Origin: Budorcas taxicolor
Taxonomy: Eukaryota; Chordata; Mammalia; Artiodactyla; Bovidae
DNA length: 64,000 nt
Direction of reading: 5' to 3'
Assembly: GCF_023091745.1 (NCBI RefSeq)
Contig: NC_068910.1
Span: 135,115,170-135,179,169, forward strand
Positions 1 through 36,139 of the stretch are shown piece after piece (the first letter of the stretch is position 1; each line of letters opens with the position of its first letter). Under the pieces are notes generated by a model. That model worked only from the letters and a program-made list of their open reading frames with translations. It made no database searches and had not been told where the DNA came from. The translations under genes were made by a program, and so were the position numbers.

Positions 1-205
1 GCAGGAGATACAAGAAACACGAGTTTGATCCCTGGGTCGGGAAGATCCCCTGGAGAAAATGACATGGCAACCCACTCCAATATTTTTTTTTTTTTTTTCA
101 GTATTGTTGTCCAGAGAATCCCATGGATAGAGGAGCTTGGTGGGCTATACTCCATAGGGTTGCAAAGAGTCAGACATGACTGAAGTGACTTAGCACTTGC
201 TAAAA
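1..205 (+). mobile_element. Bov-A type ruminant SINE
   Basis: Contains the diagnostic strings AATGACATGGCAACCCACTC, CAGAGAATCCCATGGA and GTTGCAAAGAGTCAGACATG, as in Bov-tA/Bov-A2 SINEs in forward orientation. It is interrupted by a T-tract near 86-98. The left part (GAGTTTGATCCCTGGGTCGG) is the tRNA-like segment. Confidence 0.85.
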
Positions 206-513
206 AAATTTCTGGCTTAGGTCCAGCTAATTGAGTTACTTTACTCTGTCCCACAGTATATCCTGCCTCACAGAACTCCAGAGATAAAACTTAAGGGACA
301 CTGAATTAGGTGGGTTCTGTCCTCAGCCAGCCCAGGAAAGGGAGAGACTCCTTAGGGTCAAAGAGGCCTGTACTTCCTCTTCTTCATCAACAGATGGCGC
401 TACAGGGCCTGCTGCCTGGGATAGACGGCAGTAGCTTGGGGAGCCCTGGAACCTCAGGCAGCTGACAAAAGAAACAGGCAGACACAAATAAGTAACATAA
501 AATAGAAACTAAC

Positions 514-519
514 TTTATT
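514..519 (-). terminator. TNK2: TNK2 polyadenylation signal AATAAA
   Basis: AATAAA on the minus strand inside AGAAATAAAGTTAG, about 1.78 kb past the TNK2 stop. Cleavage would be expected at about 490-500. No better hexamer was seen nearer the stop in a suitable context. Confidence 0.65.
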
Positions 520-1524
520 TCTCTGGAAGAAGCAGATATTCATAGCTGGGGCAGCAACTTTGGCAACAGACTGGTGGGAAAACACGGAACAGCAGAGGGG
601 AAGAGCTGGGTCAAAGAGGAAGCACTGGTGTCCCTCCAGGGCAGCTGCCCCCTTGGTCTCCTTCCAATCCTGGGCCCTGGGGCCCTGGTCCCTGCCAGGG
701 AATGAACTGGCACCCCAGCTCTGCTACCTGAGCCACCTCAAGCTATTTTCAGGCACAAGATCCTAAGACCGGCCAAGTCCCATAATACGTGCATGGTGAG
801 GCCACATTCTGTTCGACAGGGCTCCCTGGAAAGGGCCTAGCCCTGTGAAGGGCCCCCACCCACTCCCTGGTCCACCTCTCTGTATGGCCAACACATCCTC
901 CCGGCCCAAGGTCAAGTTTGGCTTTCCTGCCGGCAAGGCCTGGCCACACCCTTTAGCCACAGGCTCCACCAGGGACTAAAACCCAGAGGCAGGTCAGCTG
1001 CAGGGCCTGCTAAGGCCGACCCCAGCCTGCCTTCAAGAGGCTCCCTCCTGCACCTTGGCTGGGGCACCACGGGCTCTAGAGCTGCAGGGTCAGCACTGGG
1101 GGAGCGAGGGACAGGCAGGGCGGGGGTCCCAGCTTCCTGCTGCCGTGGCCTCGCTCTGCCACTGGGGGCCGTGGGTGCGGCAGGTCCTCCAGGCCTGGCA
1201 GGGAGTCTCCCCGCCCCCCTCAGATGGACAAGCTTAAGTGATTCCTTCAGGGCAGATCCTCTGGCTCTTCAGGCATCTCAGCGCCTAAAGGATGGGAAAC
1301 AATCAGAAAGCCTTCCATCAGAAGGGGTCAGTGCAAGAGGATGGAAGGTCCAGGGTGAGCAGGTACGAGAAGGCCTCTTGGTGCTGGCCAAAGGGGTTGA
1401 AAATGGGTGGTTCTAGGCAATAACATTGGAATTTATCATTCTGTATGCCTTCTTTAATAAGCTAACTGTGTATCAATAACTGATGCAAATGAGTAAGAAT
1501 AACCACAAGGTAACGAACGGTTAA

Positions 1525-1745
1525 CATTCAGTGATAGACAGCGTCCTGTGGGCCAGACACTTGCTGTGTGGTGTGACAGAGGCATCCCTCATTAACTCTT
1601 CTAAGAATTTCTATAAGGTTGGAACTAACACTGATACACATGTTACAGATGAGCACCCTGAGAGATCAGGAAAGGAGCATAAGCTGACACCATATGTGAA
1701 CAGGGCGCTGGGCTCCAATCAGGCTGTCCTGCCAGGGGACTCTTG
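1525..1745 (+). repeat. MIR-like ancient SINE in TNK2 3'UTR
   Basis: Diverged MIR features: GGGCCAGACACTTGCTGTG, a TTAACTC segment and TTACAGATGAGCACCCTGAG. The last resembles the MIR core copied from its antisense form. Family assignment is by eye. Confidence 0.5.
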
Positions 1746-2294
1746 ACACCCCACACCCCGCCAGCACTTCCTCCCAGGGCAGAAGTTCACTTTTGACTCA
1801 ATAAAACTTTCACTGGTATTTACACTCTACATCAAGTTTGCTATTAACATACATCTATATATTAATGTCAGATTACATATAAATTTTTTATAGGAAAAGT
1901 AATGGATTTTTATTAGACATTCCTTTAAAAAGGCATTAAAACTTTAGGTGTTATTTTAAACACAAATAGGAAATGAGGAGGTGAGAAGTATTTGTTTAAA
2001 TTATTGGATCCTAAACTGCTGCTCGCTAGAGCCTGATTAGAAAGCAAGCCCCCTGCAACCAGAGCGGCTCCGATTCCTCTCACTCATTAGTTCATCTGAA
2101 CACAGAAGCTATGAAGTCAAGACAAACGTGCTTAGGAGAAACTGTTTTCCTCGAGAACTGCCTGTCTTGTGGGACTGGGACCCCCTCCCTTCTCCTGGCC
2201 TGGGGCCCTGTGTCTGGCCGTGTAATGTTGGCTACTCCCAGGGTGGCTGCTCCAGGAAGCTCGGGGACAGGAAGACGGCAGATGCAGGGTTTGC

Positions 2295-25953
<23,659 letters not shown>

Positions 25954-26069
25954 GAAATCCAAACTCCCGGCTTTCGGGCCAGAGAGGGGAGCAGAGCCCT
26001 CCCGCAGCCCCCCACCGCTCCAGCGCACCGGCAGCGTCACTGCCCTGCGTCCTGAGGGGCCGGGCCTCC

Positions 26070-26104
26070 GACATCCTTCAGAAGGAGGGCAGGGGCCCTT
26101 ATAG
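26070..26104 (-). promoter_or_regulatory. TNK2: TATA-like promoter element for the TNK2 MGKRSAYQRL exon
   Basis: On the minus strand CTATAAGG lies at 26104-26097 in GC-rich DNA. A start site about 30 bp downstream (near 26070) would give a 5'UTR of about 117 nt before the ATG at 25953. An out-of-frame upstream ATG at 26074 sits right at the predicted start, so it is uncertain whether it is transcribed. Position and sequence are seen; promoter activity is inferred. Confidence 0.45.
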
Positions 26105-27249
26105 CGCCCCAGCCAGGGGAAGGCCGGGTCCTCTGCCCCACATGCGCCCCACATCTGCCACCTGCAGCCCGAGCAGAGCGGGTTGGTTAGCGGCCTCTCC
26201 CGCTGTGCCTGCGGCTGCCCTTCCCCCAATCCCGTGCCCAGCCTCCATTCCAAGGAGCCATCTCTCCGCAGAGCAGCGCCACCAGCTGCCCTCTCGCCCC
26301 GACCCAGAGAGCCAGGTGGGGGCCCGCACCTTTACTGACCACAGACCCACAGCTCCCCTCAGCCCCTGGCCGCCTCCAGGACCTCAGAGCCACCGGTCAG
26401 GTCCTGGGAATTCAAGGGCCCCCATACTCCATGATAAGGAGGGGAGTCCATCCAAGAGCCCCTATCCTGACTCAACCAGAGACCCCTCCCTCCAGACCTT
26501 GGGGCCTGAAACCTCTCCTTTCAGCCCAGCTTCTACCTGGCTGCAAGAATGCGCCCACCTGGCAAGCTCCGCAGTGCACCGCCGCGGCTCCGCACTGCCG
26601 CTCCGCACTCCCAGCTAACCTGCCCAGCCCACTCCTCGCCGGCTATGGAAGCCACGCCCCCAGCATCCGCACAGGGAAGGAGACCGCAGGCCACCGCAGC
26701 CCCCGCCTCTGTCTCCCGGCCTTGACTTCTCCCTGCCGCCATCCCTCCCGGACCCCACCCCAAGACTATGCTGGCCCAGCGCCAGGGAGCTCAGAGCCTT
26801 CAGGGCTGGGGAGAGTGCTGGGGCTGACCTCTGTGGCCTCAGAAGAGTGCAAGTACCCACACTTCATGCTGGAGGAGCTGCTCCAACATGAGTCCAAGGG
26901 GCAGTCTCCCCAGTGCCGCGATGAGGACACTGCCAATGGAGGAAGGCCCACTGCAGAGGCTCCCTCTCCCTCTAGCCCGGAGGGCCCCAAGGTGCCACAT
27001 GCACACCCTCTCATTACGATGGCATGTGAAGCATCCACTGACTCCTCAGCACCAGCTATTTAGGGCTGAGCTCAAGGCACCCTCACCCCTTTGGGGACTG
27101 GGGCAGAGGAGGAGGCATCAACACACACCACTTCAGGACTGAGGAAAGAGACCCCAAGTGGGCACCAAGTGAGTTCCCATAAGGCTCACTGTCTTCAAAA
27201 GTTCCTTCTCCACCGTGAAGCATGTTGGTACAGGGGATGACCCTGCCAG

Positions 27250-27465
27250 GGTACGTGTTGTTAGTCACTCAGTTGTCTCCAACTCTTTGTGACCCCATGG
27301 ATGGTAGCCTACCAGGCTCCTCTGTCCATGAGATTCTCCAAGCAAGAATACTGGAGTGGGTTGCCATTCCCTTCTCCAGGGGATCTTTCTGACCTAGAGA
27401 TCGAACGGGGTCTCCTGCATTGCAGGCAGATTCTTTACTGCTGAGCCACCAGGGAAGTGACCCTA
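27250..27465 (-). mobile_element. Bov-tA SINE, reverse orientation
   Basis: AACTCTTTGTGACCCCATGG, ACCAGGCTCCTCTGTCCATG and AATACTGGAGTGGGTTGCCA, followed by a tRNA-like part with GGCAGATTCTTTACTGCTGA and GCCACCAGGGAAG, are the reverse complement of Bov-tA. Confidence 0.9.
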
Positions 27466-28934
27466 CCAGGCAGAAGTGCTTATTCTAGGCAGAAGCTCCT
27501 CTGCTCCTACTGCAGGTCTCCAGAGCTCCAGAAGGCAGAAACTCGTTTTGGGAACAGCAGCAGGAACCCAAACTCAGGAGACTGTGGAGAGAGAGAGGTT
27601 GAAAAAGATGCCCACGCATCCCTTCTCCAGGTTGGATAAAGGGTACGATCTAAACCATTGCCCCTTCCTGCTTTCTCCCTGCCTCTTCCCTTCCTAAATC
27701 TCTTGCCTCCTACTGCCATCCTGTTACAAGACATCCACAAGATCCAAACTACCTCTCGGGTTTGGGGAATCCACCCCACAGGTACACCCCGTGATCAACA
27801 ACTTGGCCCCTTATCTCCAAAGGGAGCCGATGATGGCTAGGAACCAGCCTGCCTCTGCTGTCCCCTCCCCTCCCCTCCCCCAGGCTCTCCTACAGTATCA
27901 GTGGAGTGACAGATCCACACTGAGGAGCAGACGTGACATGTAATTTCCGGCCAGAGGATTTTTCCAAAACAATCTACCGTATTCTCGGGAATATATGCCA
28001 ACCCCACCTCCAGGCCAGCCCTCTCCCACCTCTGCCTTCCCTCTTCTCCAGGCTCTGGAGGGAAGATAGCATATAGGAGAGGAGAAAGAGTGTGTGGGGT
28101 GGGCGGGGGGTAGGTTATGGCTCTTCTTCCGACCTGAGGATTATCTTGCCTCCACATGCTAGCCCCACCAAGCCCAGTCAACTTCAACTCACCCCTCTGT
28201 GTGCAGGGCCTAAGCTTCTGGACCAGGGCCAGGCTGGTTCCCCGTGGGACTTCATCCCAGAGGAACTGCATCAGGAAACCTCATTCCTTCAGGTCATCCC
28301 AGGTCTGAAATCACACTGGTCTGGGAGGAGGCTGGCCACAGGCCAAGGGAGAGAAGAGGGTGATTCAGACACACACCATGGCTGTCCACATCCTCTCCAT
28401 CTCCAGGACACAGCGACCCACTCCCTTCCAGGGGAGCTTGGCAGCTGAGGTCCTGGGACAGCCAAGGCTGAGGCATATCTGCCAGCACTGCTGGGCGCAC
28501 AGGCCTTGAGTCTAACTAACCCTGAAGGTTCTTCACCCTTCTCCTTTAACTGCTGGTATTTCCTAAGACTTTGAAACTCTCCCTTCCTTCTCTCTGTACC
28601 TGGGGGGTGGCGGTTGGGGGTCACCTCCTCTCCTCCCAGGACTCCGATTAGCCCCATGTGCATTCCTGAGCTCCTGAAGCTCTAGACCTGTGTTTCCAGA
28701 CATGCCTAGCTGGCTCGGCCAGGGGGATGCAGGGCTACCACGCGTGTCTACACTGCGCTCAGCCTCCTCCACCTCAAACCAAGCATGTGCTCCTGTCTCC
28801 GGAGGGAAAATGTCATAAGCCAACGCCAGCCACCTAGGCTGGAAACCTCACCCTGGGCTCCCTGACCATAACTCCCTACTCCCCCATGGGGCAGACCACA
28901 AAATCTGCTCTCTGCCTCCTCATTCTTCCTCCCA

Positions 28935-29135
28935 TCAATCTCACTGGGACAAGAGTTAGAAAGAACCTGAACTGAAATCTTGGTTGTATCACTCTCTAAT
29001 CATTTGGGCAAATGACAACCTCTAAGCCTCAATTTCCTTATCTGTAAAATGGAAATAAACAGTGCCTCCTGCATCAAGTGCAAACTCAGTGAGGTCATGA
29101 ATAGCACACTTGGCACAGCATCTGGTACACAGTTC
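28935..29135 (+). repeat. MIR
   Basis: CTTGGTTGTATCACTCTC, CTAAGCCTCAATTTCCTTAT and CTGTAAAATGGAAATAAACA follow the MIR consensus in forward order. One of the clearer MIR copies here. Confidence 0.75.
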
Positions 29136-31519
29136 CCTACAGTTACACTGTCATCTGAACACAGGTCTGAAGTTCCTTTCCTGCTTACATCCTTCTGTAA
29201 CTCCTCACTGAGCCAACTACAAGGCCCTTCAACAATCCACCTCTCGCATATTTGTCCACCTCCACCCCTTTTATCATTTCCTTCAAATGTCTCCATATTC
29301 CAACCAAATCAAATAGCCTTTCCTGGCTTAATGTCTTTGCGCTAAGCTTTGTGATTTACTGTCTACATCAAGAACTCCTACACATCCCTCAAGACCCAGC
29401 TAAAACATCACTTCCTTTGTAAATTCCTATTTCCTATTCCCAAATGGTTTTTTTTTTTTTTACAATGCTTCCTATGTTATCTTGTTAAAATATATTTGAA
29501 ACCAAAGTGGCATATCACATAATAGCACACATGGAAAATAGTTAAGAGAATGGAAAAAAAATGTTTAATTATCCATCATGTTCTGATCCTTTAAGGGTCA
29601 CTGTTTCTGTACCATTCTGTATTAATATAAAATTATATTGAGGGAGCCCTACATATGTACCTCTCTTGTGGTTTGTACATTGTAAAATAACCATCTGTTT
29701 ATGTCACCCTGAAGGAAGAATCTGGCAAGGCACAGGTGGTCAAGAGAGTTTGCTGAAAAGGACCTCAAGCCTTTGTGATGGACCTGTCTCTATTCCACTG
29801 AGCTGGTGCCACCTTATGTCCAGTGAACATCAGGAATAAGCCTGGTTGCCCTCGTTGGCTCTGGCTTTGCTCCGCTCCCCCCCAAACCCCTACCCTCCGT
29901 CATTATTTCTAATCCAGAAAACCAAGTAACTCTGTGGGCAACCAATCTCGTCACAGTTACCCCCGTCCCAGAACTACTAAGCTACTTTGCTCCCACAGAG
30001 CTACTTCAGCCCCGGGGGAGAGCACAGGAGTCGCTCAAGACAGAGGGGGAGTTTTGACTGAAGACTGCCTTCTCATCAGACTGGACGGAGATGCTGAGGG
30101 AGGGAGAGCTGGGGTACAGGATGCCACAGGGTTGACTGATGGGAAGGAGGTCTGGGTTGTCAGGCATCCCAGCCTCAAAGAGAGAGAAAGGACAGGGACA
30201 AGGGAGTAAGAGGGTGGGAAGGCAGGGCGTGGAAGCCGGGGCACACACACCAGGTCCAGAGGCCCTCCTATGCCTCATCTCCTTCAACTCCAACAGAGAA
30301 GGAAGTGTAACTTCCAGAAAGCAAAGGGAAGAAGCTGACTAAACAGCACAACACGGGCCCAGGCTGAGCCCAGCACCTCCCCATATCTATCGATTCGGGC
30401 TTGAGCGGATTTTGCAGCTGTTTCACGCTCCCTCAGTTGAAGACTGGTGTGCCAACCATGACACCCGGAGAGAGGACACAGAGTCCTGACACATTCCTGA
30501 GGCATCCCTCCCCCGCATATAAACACCACCCGCGTGTGTCAGTGGGTGAATTGTGAGCTGTCTAGGGCTCTTGCACACACGCACCACACACGCCTGAGTG
30601 CCAGGGCTGGGATGCAGGGCACTGCAGCAAGCTGCCTCTCAGCACCCTCTGGCCCAAGCATCATCACGGCACCAAGGCCCAGAAGTACAGGCTCCTGGGA
30701 AGAGATGAAGGATGAGTGCGGCTCCCAGCAGCCAGCCACTCCCAGAGCTCTTCCAGGGCTGGTCCCGCTCGGGCCTCACCCCACCCCCAGCCCCTCAGCA
30801 AGAGCCTAGAGCTGAAGGGGCCTATTGTTGGGGCCTGGAGGTGGGGTGGGGAATAAAGCCAGAGCTGTGAACTGGAGAGCATTTACTCTGAGAGCAGGAC
30901 TGCTCATCCCCCTGGGACCATGTCCACACCAGAACCCTAGGAACTAGGAATATCCAGCGCAGGGTGGACTGCTGAACTGGGAGAGGAGGAGTCCGAAGGT
31001 GGGAGGGAGAGAAATGTCAGGGACTACAAAATATTTTAAGGTAGCTTAAATCCCACCCATTTTAGCCATAAAGAAACTGAGACCCTGAGAGGGAAGGACC
31101 ACGCCAGATCTCAGGTGCCTTAGAAGCTGTCGTAGGGAATGGATCCCTACAAGTGAGGGGAGATCAACAGTTCAGAGCAACGGTGATTCCCTTCTAGCCA
31201 TGAAGGGGCAGCCTGGCCAAGGTCAGGGGCCTGGGAGGAGAACCTGCCTCAGTGGGAGTCACAGCATCCAGGCGACAGGCAGAGACGGAGAACCTGGAGT
31301 TCTCACCTCCAGCAGAAGCCTGTGGCTCCCAGAACCTAGAGGTGCTGAAGGAGGGCCCAGACCAAACTTCTCCACACCCGCCTCCTCCAGTCACTCACCA
31401 CATACCCACTATGTGCTCACCCTATGCTAGGTCTGGGGGAGTGTGACGGAGAAGTCACAACCCGGGTCCTCAAAAAGACACTGTGGCAAGTTCTTTACTA
31501 AAAGCTTTCATTTTTTATT

Positions 31520-31650
31520 GCCTGAATAACCTTCCCCCTTATTACCCTACATTATCCCGGTTTTACAGATGAGGAAACTGAGGCTCTGGAGACATGACCA
31601 GGGTCGTGCAGGGAGTAACAGGTGAACCAGAACTCAGTCCATATACAACC
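31520..31650 (-). repeat. MIR-like fragment
   Basis: TTTTACAGATGAGGAAACTG followed by AGGCTCTGGAGACATGACC is the antisense MIR core. Confidence 0.65.
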
Positions 31651-32877
31651 GGACACGAAACAGCTTGGTTGGAGGGTTGGGGCTCATGGAGGGCAGGACT
31701 GGATCCTATTTGTTTATATTTAACTGAATGAATTCATGGATCCTGGGAGGAAGTTTAAAGAGGGGACAGAGGTTTCAGGAAAAGACACATGGCATACATG
31801 CACGTAATTCCACTTCTTCCCAAAACCTGACTGAGGCGGCAACTGTCGAAAGAGACACTTTCTGAACGGCAAAAGTCCCTAAGGACAGGAAGAGGAGTAG
31901 AGGAGAAAAACCACAACAAAGCTTCAGCAGCCAGAAAGCGGATGAACCAGTGGCTACGGAGAGCCGATCTGAGAAAACCCCCGATCTCAGGGTGAAAAGT
32001 GCCTGACTGCCCCTCACAGAATCCTCAGAAGACCTGAGAACGAGCAGCCCCAGAAACCTCTAGAAGAACAGGAGACAGAGAGAAGTGCTAAAAATACACA
32101 GGATTAGTTAAAAGCTGTTTAAGAAGCAGTAAGACCCCTCTGGACTCCCTCCCCAGTACAAAGCCACTGGGTGGCTGCCCTGGTACCACCCAGCAAAGTC
32201 GGGACTTTTCTTCAGAGGTAAACTGCCGGTCCCTGACTGGCACAGCAGGCCTGGCTGAGAGCCGGGTGCCGTGGCCCTAAAAAGGAGAGCACACACAGAT
32301 GTGGCGATTCTAGTTCCCCTTCTCCCTTCCCTCCAGTAACCAGCAGCCAGGCCTCCATCTCCTACCAGAGGACAGGGGTATCCTTTCCCGGGACCCTGAT
32401 CAGGCAAGAAAGATAACAAAGAAACCAACCCTGGAGTCCCCCTCAAACTGTCCAGCCAGGTCATCATACGAAGAGGCCCGGTCAAAAAGACCACCCAGTG
32501 CTTATAGTCAAGAGCAGATGACAAAAAAATTTTCAGACGCCCAAGCAAAGCCTCTAACATGGAAGGAAGAAAAACACAGAAAAAAAGAGCTGAGAAGAAA
32601 CAGACTACACAAGAGAAGAAAATTTCTGACAGAAAATGCTCATTAATATCCTGAGAGAGACAAGACGTTTTATCTTGTCTTCTTATACAAAACAAGAAGA
32701 GGATATTATTTTTTTTTAAACAAGGGGAATAAGAAATTACAAACAGGACAGGAGACATAAAAAATTCAACAGACCCATCACCACCTCTCCCAGCAGTCTT
32801 GCCCTGGCAGTAGGTGCTTATAAATTTGTTCAACAGATCTATCTGCAAATCTATTTGTTAAATAAATAATTGAGGTA

Positions 32878-33240
32878 CTATTTCAAACTTTAATGCCCAT
32901 ACAGATCACCTGAGGATTCTTGTTAAAATGCAGATTCAGATTCCACAGATATGGGGTAGGGCCTAAGTTCTGCATTTCTAACAAGCTCCTAGTGATAATG
33001 TGCTGGTCCTTAATCTACACTCTGAGAAGCAAGGGGCTCTGCTAAACTCTGGAGCAGTGGTTCTCTGCACTAGCTGTGTATTAAAAAAATCACCTGGTGG
33101 GTAGGAAAGTGTCAATGTATGGGTGCCACTCATTGAGATTCTAAACTTGCTCTAAGTGAGATTTAGGCACCATGTCGATAAGTCTCTTCAGATGAATCCA
33201 GACTGGGGTTGAGAACTGCTGCTCTGGAGAAAGCCTGTAA
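32878..33240. mobile_element. Two adjacent MER5-like hAT fragments
   Basis: TCACCTGAGGATTCTTGTTA, AAATGCAGATTCAGATTC and CATTTCTAACAAGCTCC match MER5A non-autonomous hAT-Charlie elements. A second copy starts near 33053 (AGCAGTGGTTCTCTGCACTA) and ends TTGAGAACTGCTGCTCTGGA. Both are old. Confidence 0.65.
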
Positions 33241-33949
33241 TTGTGCTAATCATTGGTCCTGGCCAGAACAGTCGTGTTTTCAAATATTCTCCCCCACTGA
33301 CCCTGACCACTCTCAGAAGGCCCTTCTCATCATGGCCATGAGAACCAGTTTACGGGACTACTTACTATTCCGATGATAATTCTTAACACTAAATCCTATT
33401 AATGTCAGTCGATGGAAAAACCATTCTACTAAATTTCTAAGAAATTCATTCTGAAAATTTCTTCCTTAGATTCACACACTTCTCTTAATTTTTCTAATTA
33501 AAAAAAATCTGAGTCTTAAAATGTTAGCAAATTAAGCCCTTTAAAAAAAAAAAAGGTGTTTCTTGTTTTTAGTGAAATATGGATACTTCCCTAGCCAAAA
33601 ATCCTAACCCATTCTTCCAATATGTCTATTAAAACTTAAGATGAATTTAGTAGTTTTCTGTCTATCTCATCCATGCCATGGGATAAAATAACACCAACAG
33701 AGATTTTCTGCTATCAAAATTGCTAAAATCACCACAGAAGGGATGGAGGAAAAAGTACAGGGAATTGCCACAATGGAGAGCAAAAGTTCACACCAAAGCT
33801 ACATAATTAAAGAATACTGGAGATGAAGAAAAGACGCTATAAACTTCTGGGCAAGGGGACAAAACAAGGATTGGGAATGACTTTAGACATCAATGTTAAC
33901 TCTGGAACTTAACAGCAATGTTTTTAAGATTCCAGAGCAACTGCCAGCC

Positions 33950-34270
33950 TGAAAGTGAAAGTCGTTCAGTCGTCTCCAACTCTTTGTGACCCCATGGACT
34001 GTATGCGACCCCATGGACTATACAGTCCATGGAATTCTTCAGGCCAGAATACTGGTGTGGGTAGCCTTTCCCTTCTCCAGGGGATTTTCCCAACCCAGGT
34101 CTCCCAAATTTCAGGTGGATTCTTTACCAGCTGAGCACAAGGGAAGCCCAAGAATACTGGAGTGGGTAGCCTATCCCTTCTCCAACGGATCTTCCCAACC
34201 CAGGAATTGAACTGGGGTCTCCTGCATTGCAGGCAGATTCTTTACCAACTGAGCTATCAGGGAAGCCCAT
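33950..34270 (-). mobile_element. Bov-tA SINE pair, reverse orientation
   Basis: Begins GAAAGTCGTTCAGTCGTCTC and carries the reverse Bov-tA body twice (AGAATACTGGTGTGGGTAGC near 34046 and AGAATACTGGAGTGGGTAGC near 34151). It ends GGCAGATTCTTTACCAACTG and AGCTATCAGGGAAGCCC. Confidence 0.88.
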
Positions 34271-34654
34271 TTCCAGCCTAGATCTCTATATTCAGTAATT
34301 AAGTGACTTGAGTATCAGACTGGCAAGGTCTCAGAATAATCTACCACTCTATCACCCTCCTCTTGGGAAGCTATTGAACGATGTGCTATACCAAACTAGA
34401 GAATAAACCAACAAAGGGGAAGATAGGAAATGGGAAACGCAACACAGAAAGGCAGTGATGGAAATGCCCAGGATACTGAAAGGGAGAGCCCAGGAGGACA
34501 GCTAAGCATCAGGGATAGAGAGCAATTAATCCATGCTGTCAGAGCACAAGGTCTGAAAGAGACTTCATCAGAAAGGTGAATTTGATAGAATTCTTAAAAG
34601 AATTGACATCCTGAGAAATTTAGACAGCTAGTGGAGAGTCTAACTGAAAGGTAC

Positions 34655-34940
34655 ATAGCTGCTGCTGCTGCTAAGTCGCTTCAGTCATGTCTGACTCTGT
34701 GCGACACCACAGACAGCAGCCCACCAGGCTCCCCCGTTCCTGGGATTCTCCAGGCAAGAACACTGGAGTGGGTTGCCATTTCCTTCTCCAATGCATGAAA
34801 GTGAAAAGTGAAAGGGAAGTCCCTCAGTCGTGTCCGACTCTCAGCGACCGCATGAGCTGCAGCCCACCAGGCCCTCCGTCTATGGGATTTGCCAGGCAAG
34901 AGTACTGGAGTGGGGTGCCATCACCTTCTCCGGCAAGGTA
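34655..34940 (-). mobile_element. Bov-A2 SINE, reverse orientation
   Basis: Starts with a GCTGCTGCT run and AAGTCGCTTCAGTCATGTCT. It has two Bov-A monomers joined by a CATGAAAGTGAAAAGTGAAA linker, and ends CCATCACCTTCTCCGGC. This is the classical dimer structure. An almost full-length copy. Confidence 0.92.
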
Positions 34941-35089
34941 CATAGACAACTAAGCAAACAAGAAAAGTCAACTCCAGAAAAAACAAAAAAGCGTGCAGGA
35001 AAGGAAAAGTCACGGTTCACTACATTATACCATAAACAATGAATAGTACAGACTGACGAAAAATGAGATACATCCAGAGGGGATGGATT

Positions 35090-36110
35090 GGAAGATGGGA
35101 AGAGTAGGGGGTGGTAATGAGAGAATTAAAGTAAAATCCCCATCTTTGGCCAAGACAGAACAATATAGATCAGACTTCTCCTCCTGACAGAGACAAAAAA
35201 GAGAAAAATGGACAAAATATACAAAATGGTTTTGAAAACACTGTATACCAAGATACAAAGACCAGTGATACCTAGGAGACAGGAAAAGAGAAGTCAGCCC
35301 TATGACTGAGTTTCCAGGCTACCGAACAGGGAACTAAAAGCCCACAGATTCAAGAAGCTCAGTGACTCAAACACAAGACACAAGAAGAAAACTATATCAT
35401 TGCACATCATAACCAAATTGCTCAAAGTCAGTGATAACATCTCAAAAAGTAGTTGGGAAAGGCAAGGGAGACATGCTACATACAGGGAACAAAGATGACA
35501 ACAAATTTCTTGCAGAAAACAATGGAAATGAGAGGACAGAGGCACTGTGTCATTAAAACTAGTGATTTAGAAATCTATTCCACTGAAAATATCTTTTTAA
35601 AATAAAGACTAAATAAACTGTTTAAATATATAAAAGCTGAAAGAATTCGACACCAGCAGACCTGCACTACAATAAATGTTAAAAGAAATCCTTCAGACAG
35701 AAGAAAAATAATACCATATAGAAACGTGTGTGTGTGAAAGTTGCTGTCATGTTCAGCTCTGTGCAACCCCATGGACTGTTGCCCACCAGGCTCCTCTATC
35801 CACGGGATTTCCCAGGCAAGAATACTGGACTGGGTTGACACTTCCTTCTCCAGTATAGAAACATAGATTTATGCAAAGAAATGAAGAGCACTGGAAATGG
35901 CAACTACATGGTTAAACACTTAACATATTTTTCTTACTGTTCAAAATACTTTAAAAGATAAATTAACTGTTTAAACAAAAATTTTACCATTGCTGCGTGG
36001 GGGGTGTCACATGCATAAATAAAATTTCTGATAATAATTGCGTAAAGGAAAGAAAAAGTGAAAATGTACTATTTTATGGTTCTTACATCACTTGAAGGCA
36101 GACTATAATA
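35090..36110 (+). mobile_element. HAL1-like degenerate LINE
   Basis: AGACCTGCACTACAATAAAT followed by GTTAAAAGAAATCCTTCAGA is typical of HAL1, the ORF2-less relative of L1. It is strongly decayed and is split by the Bov SINE at 35729-35860. Confidence 0.5.
35729..35860 (-). mobile_element. Bov-A monomer SINE, reverse orientation
   Basis: GAAAGTTGCTGTCATGTTCA, CCCACCAGGCTCCTCTATCC and AATACTGGACTGGGTTGACA are a diverged reverse Bov-A unit, preceded by a short GT run. Confidence 0.8.
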
Positions 36111-36139
36111 AAGATGTATATCATGAATCCTGCAGACAT

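Larger units (their letters stand above)
495..2294 (-). other. TNK2: TNK2 3'UTR
   Basis: About 1.8 kb between the stop codon and the poly(A) signal. The segment nearest the stop is GC-poor for about 400 nt (1780-2000 is AT-rich) and is followed by a MIR-like stretch at 1525-1745. The remainder (500-1400) is unique-looking GC-rich sequence. The 3' end is inferred from the AATAAA at 519-514. Confidence 0.75.

Noticed and set aside
32108..32848. 246-codon minus frame
   Set aside because: It runs through unique-looking intronic DNA with no recognisable domain. The peptide has a phenylalanine/leucine-rich run from AT-rich DNA; no splice or start context supports it.
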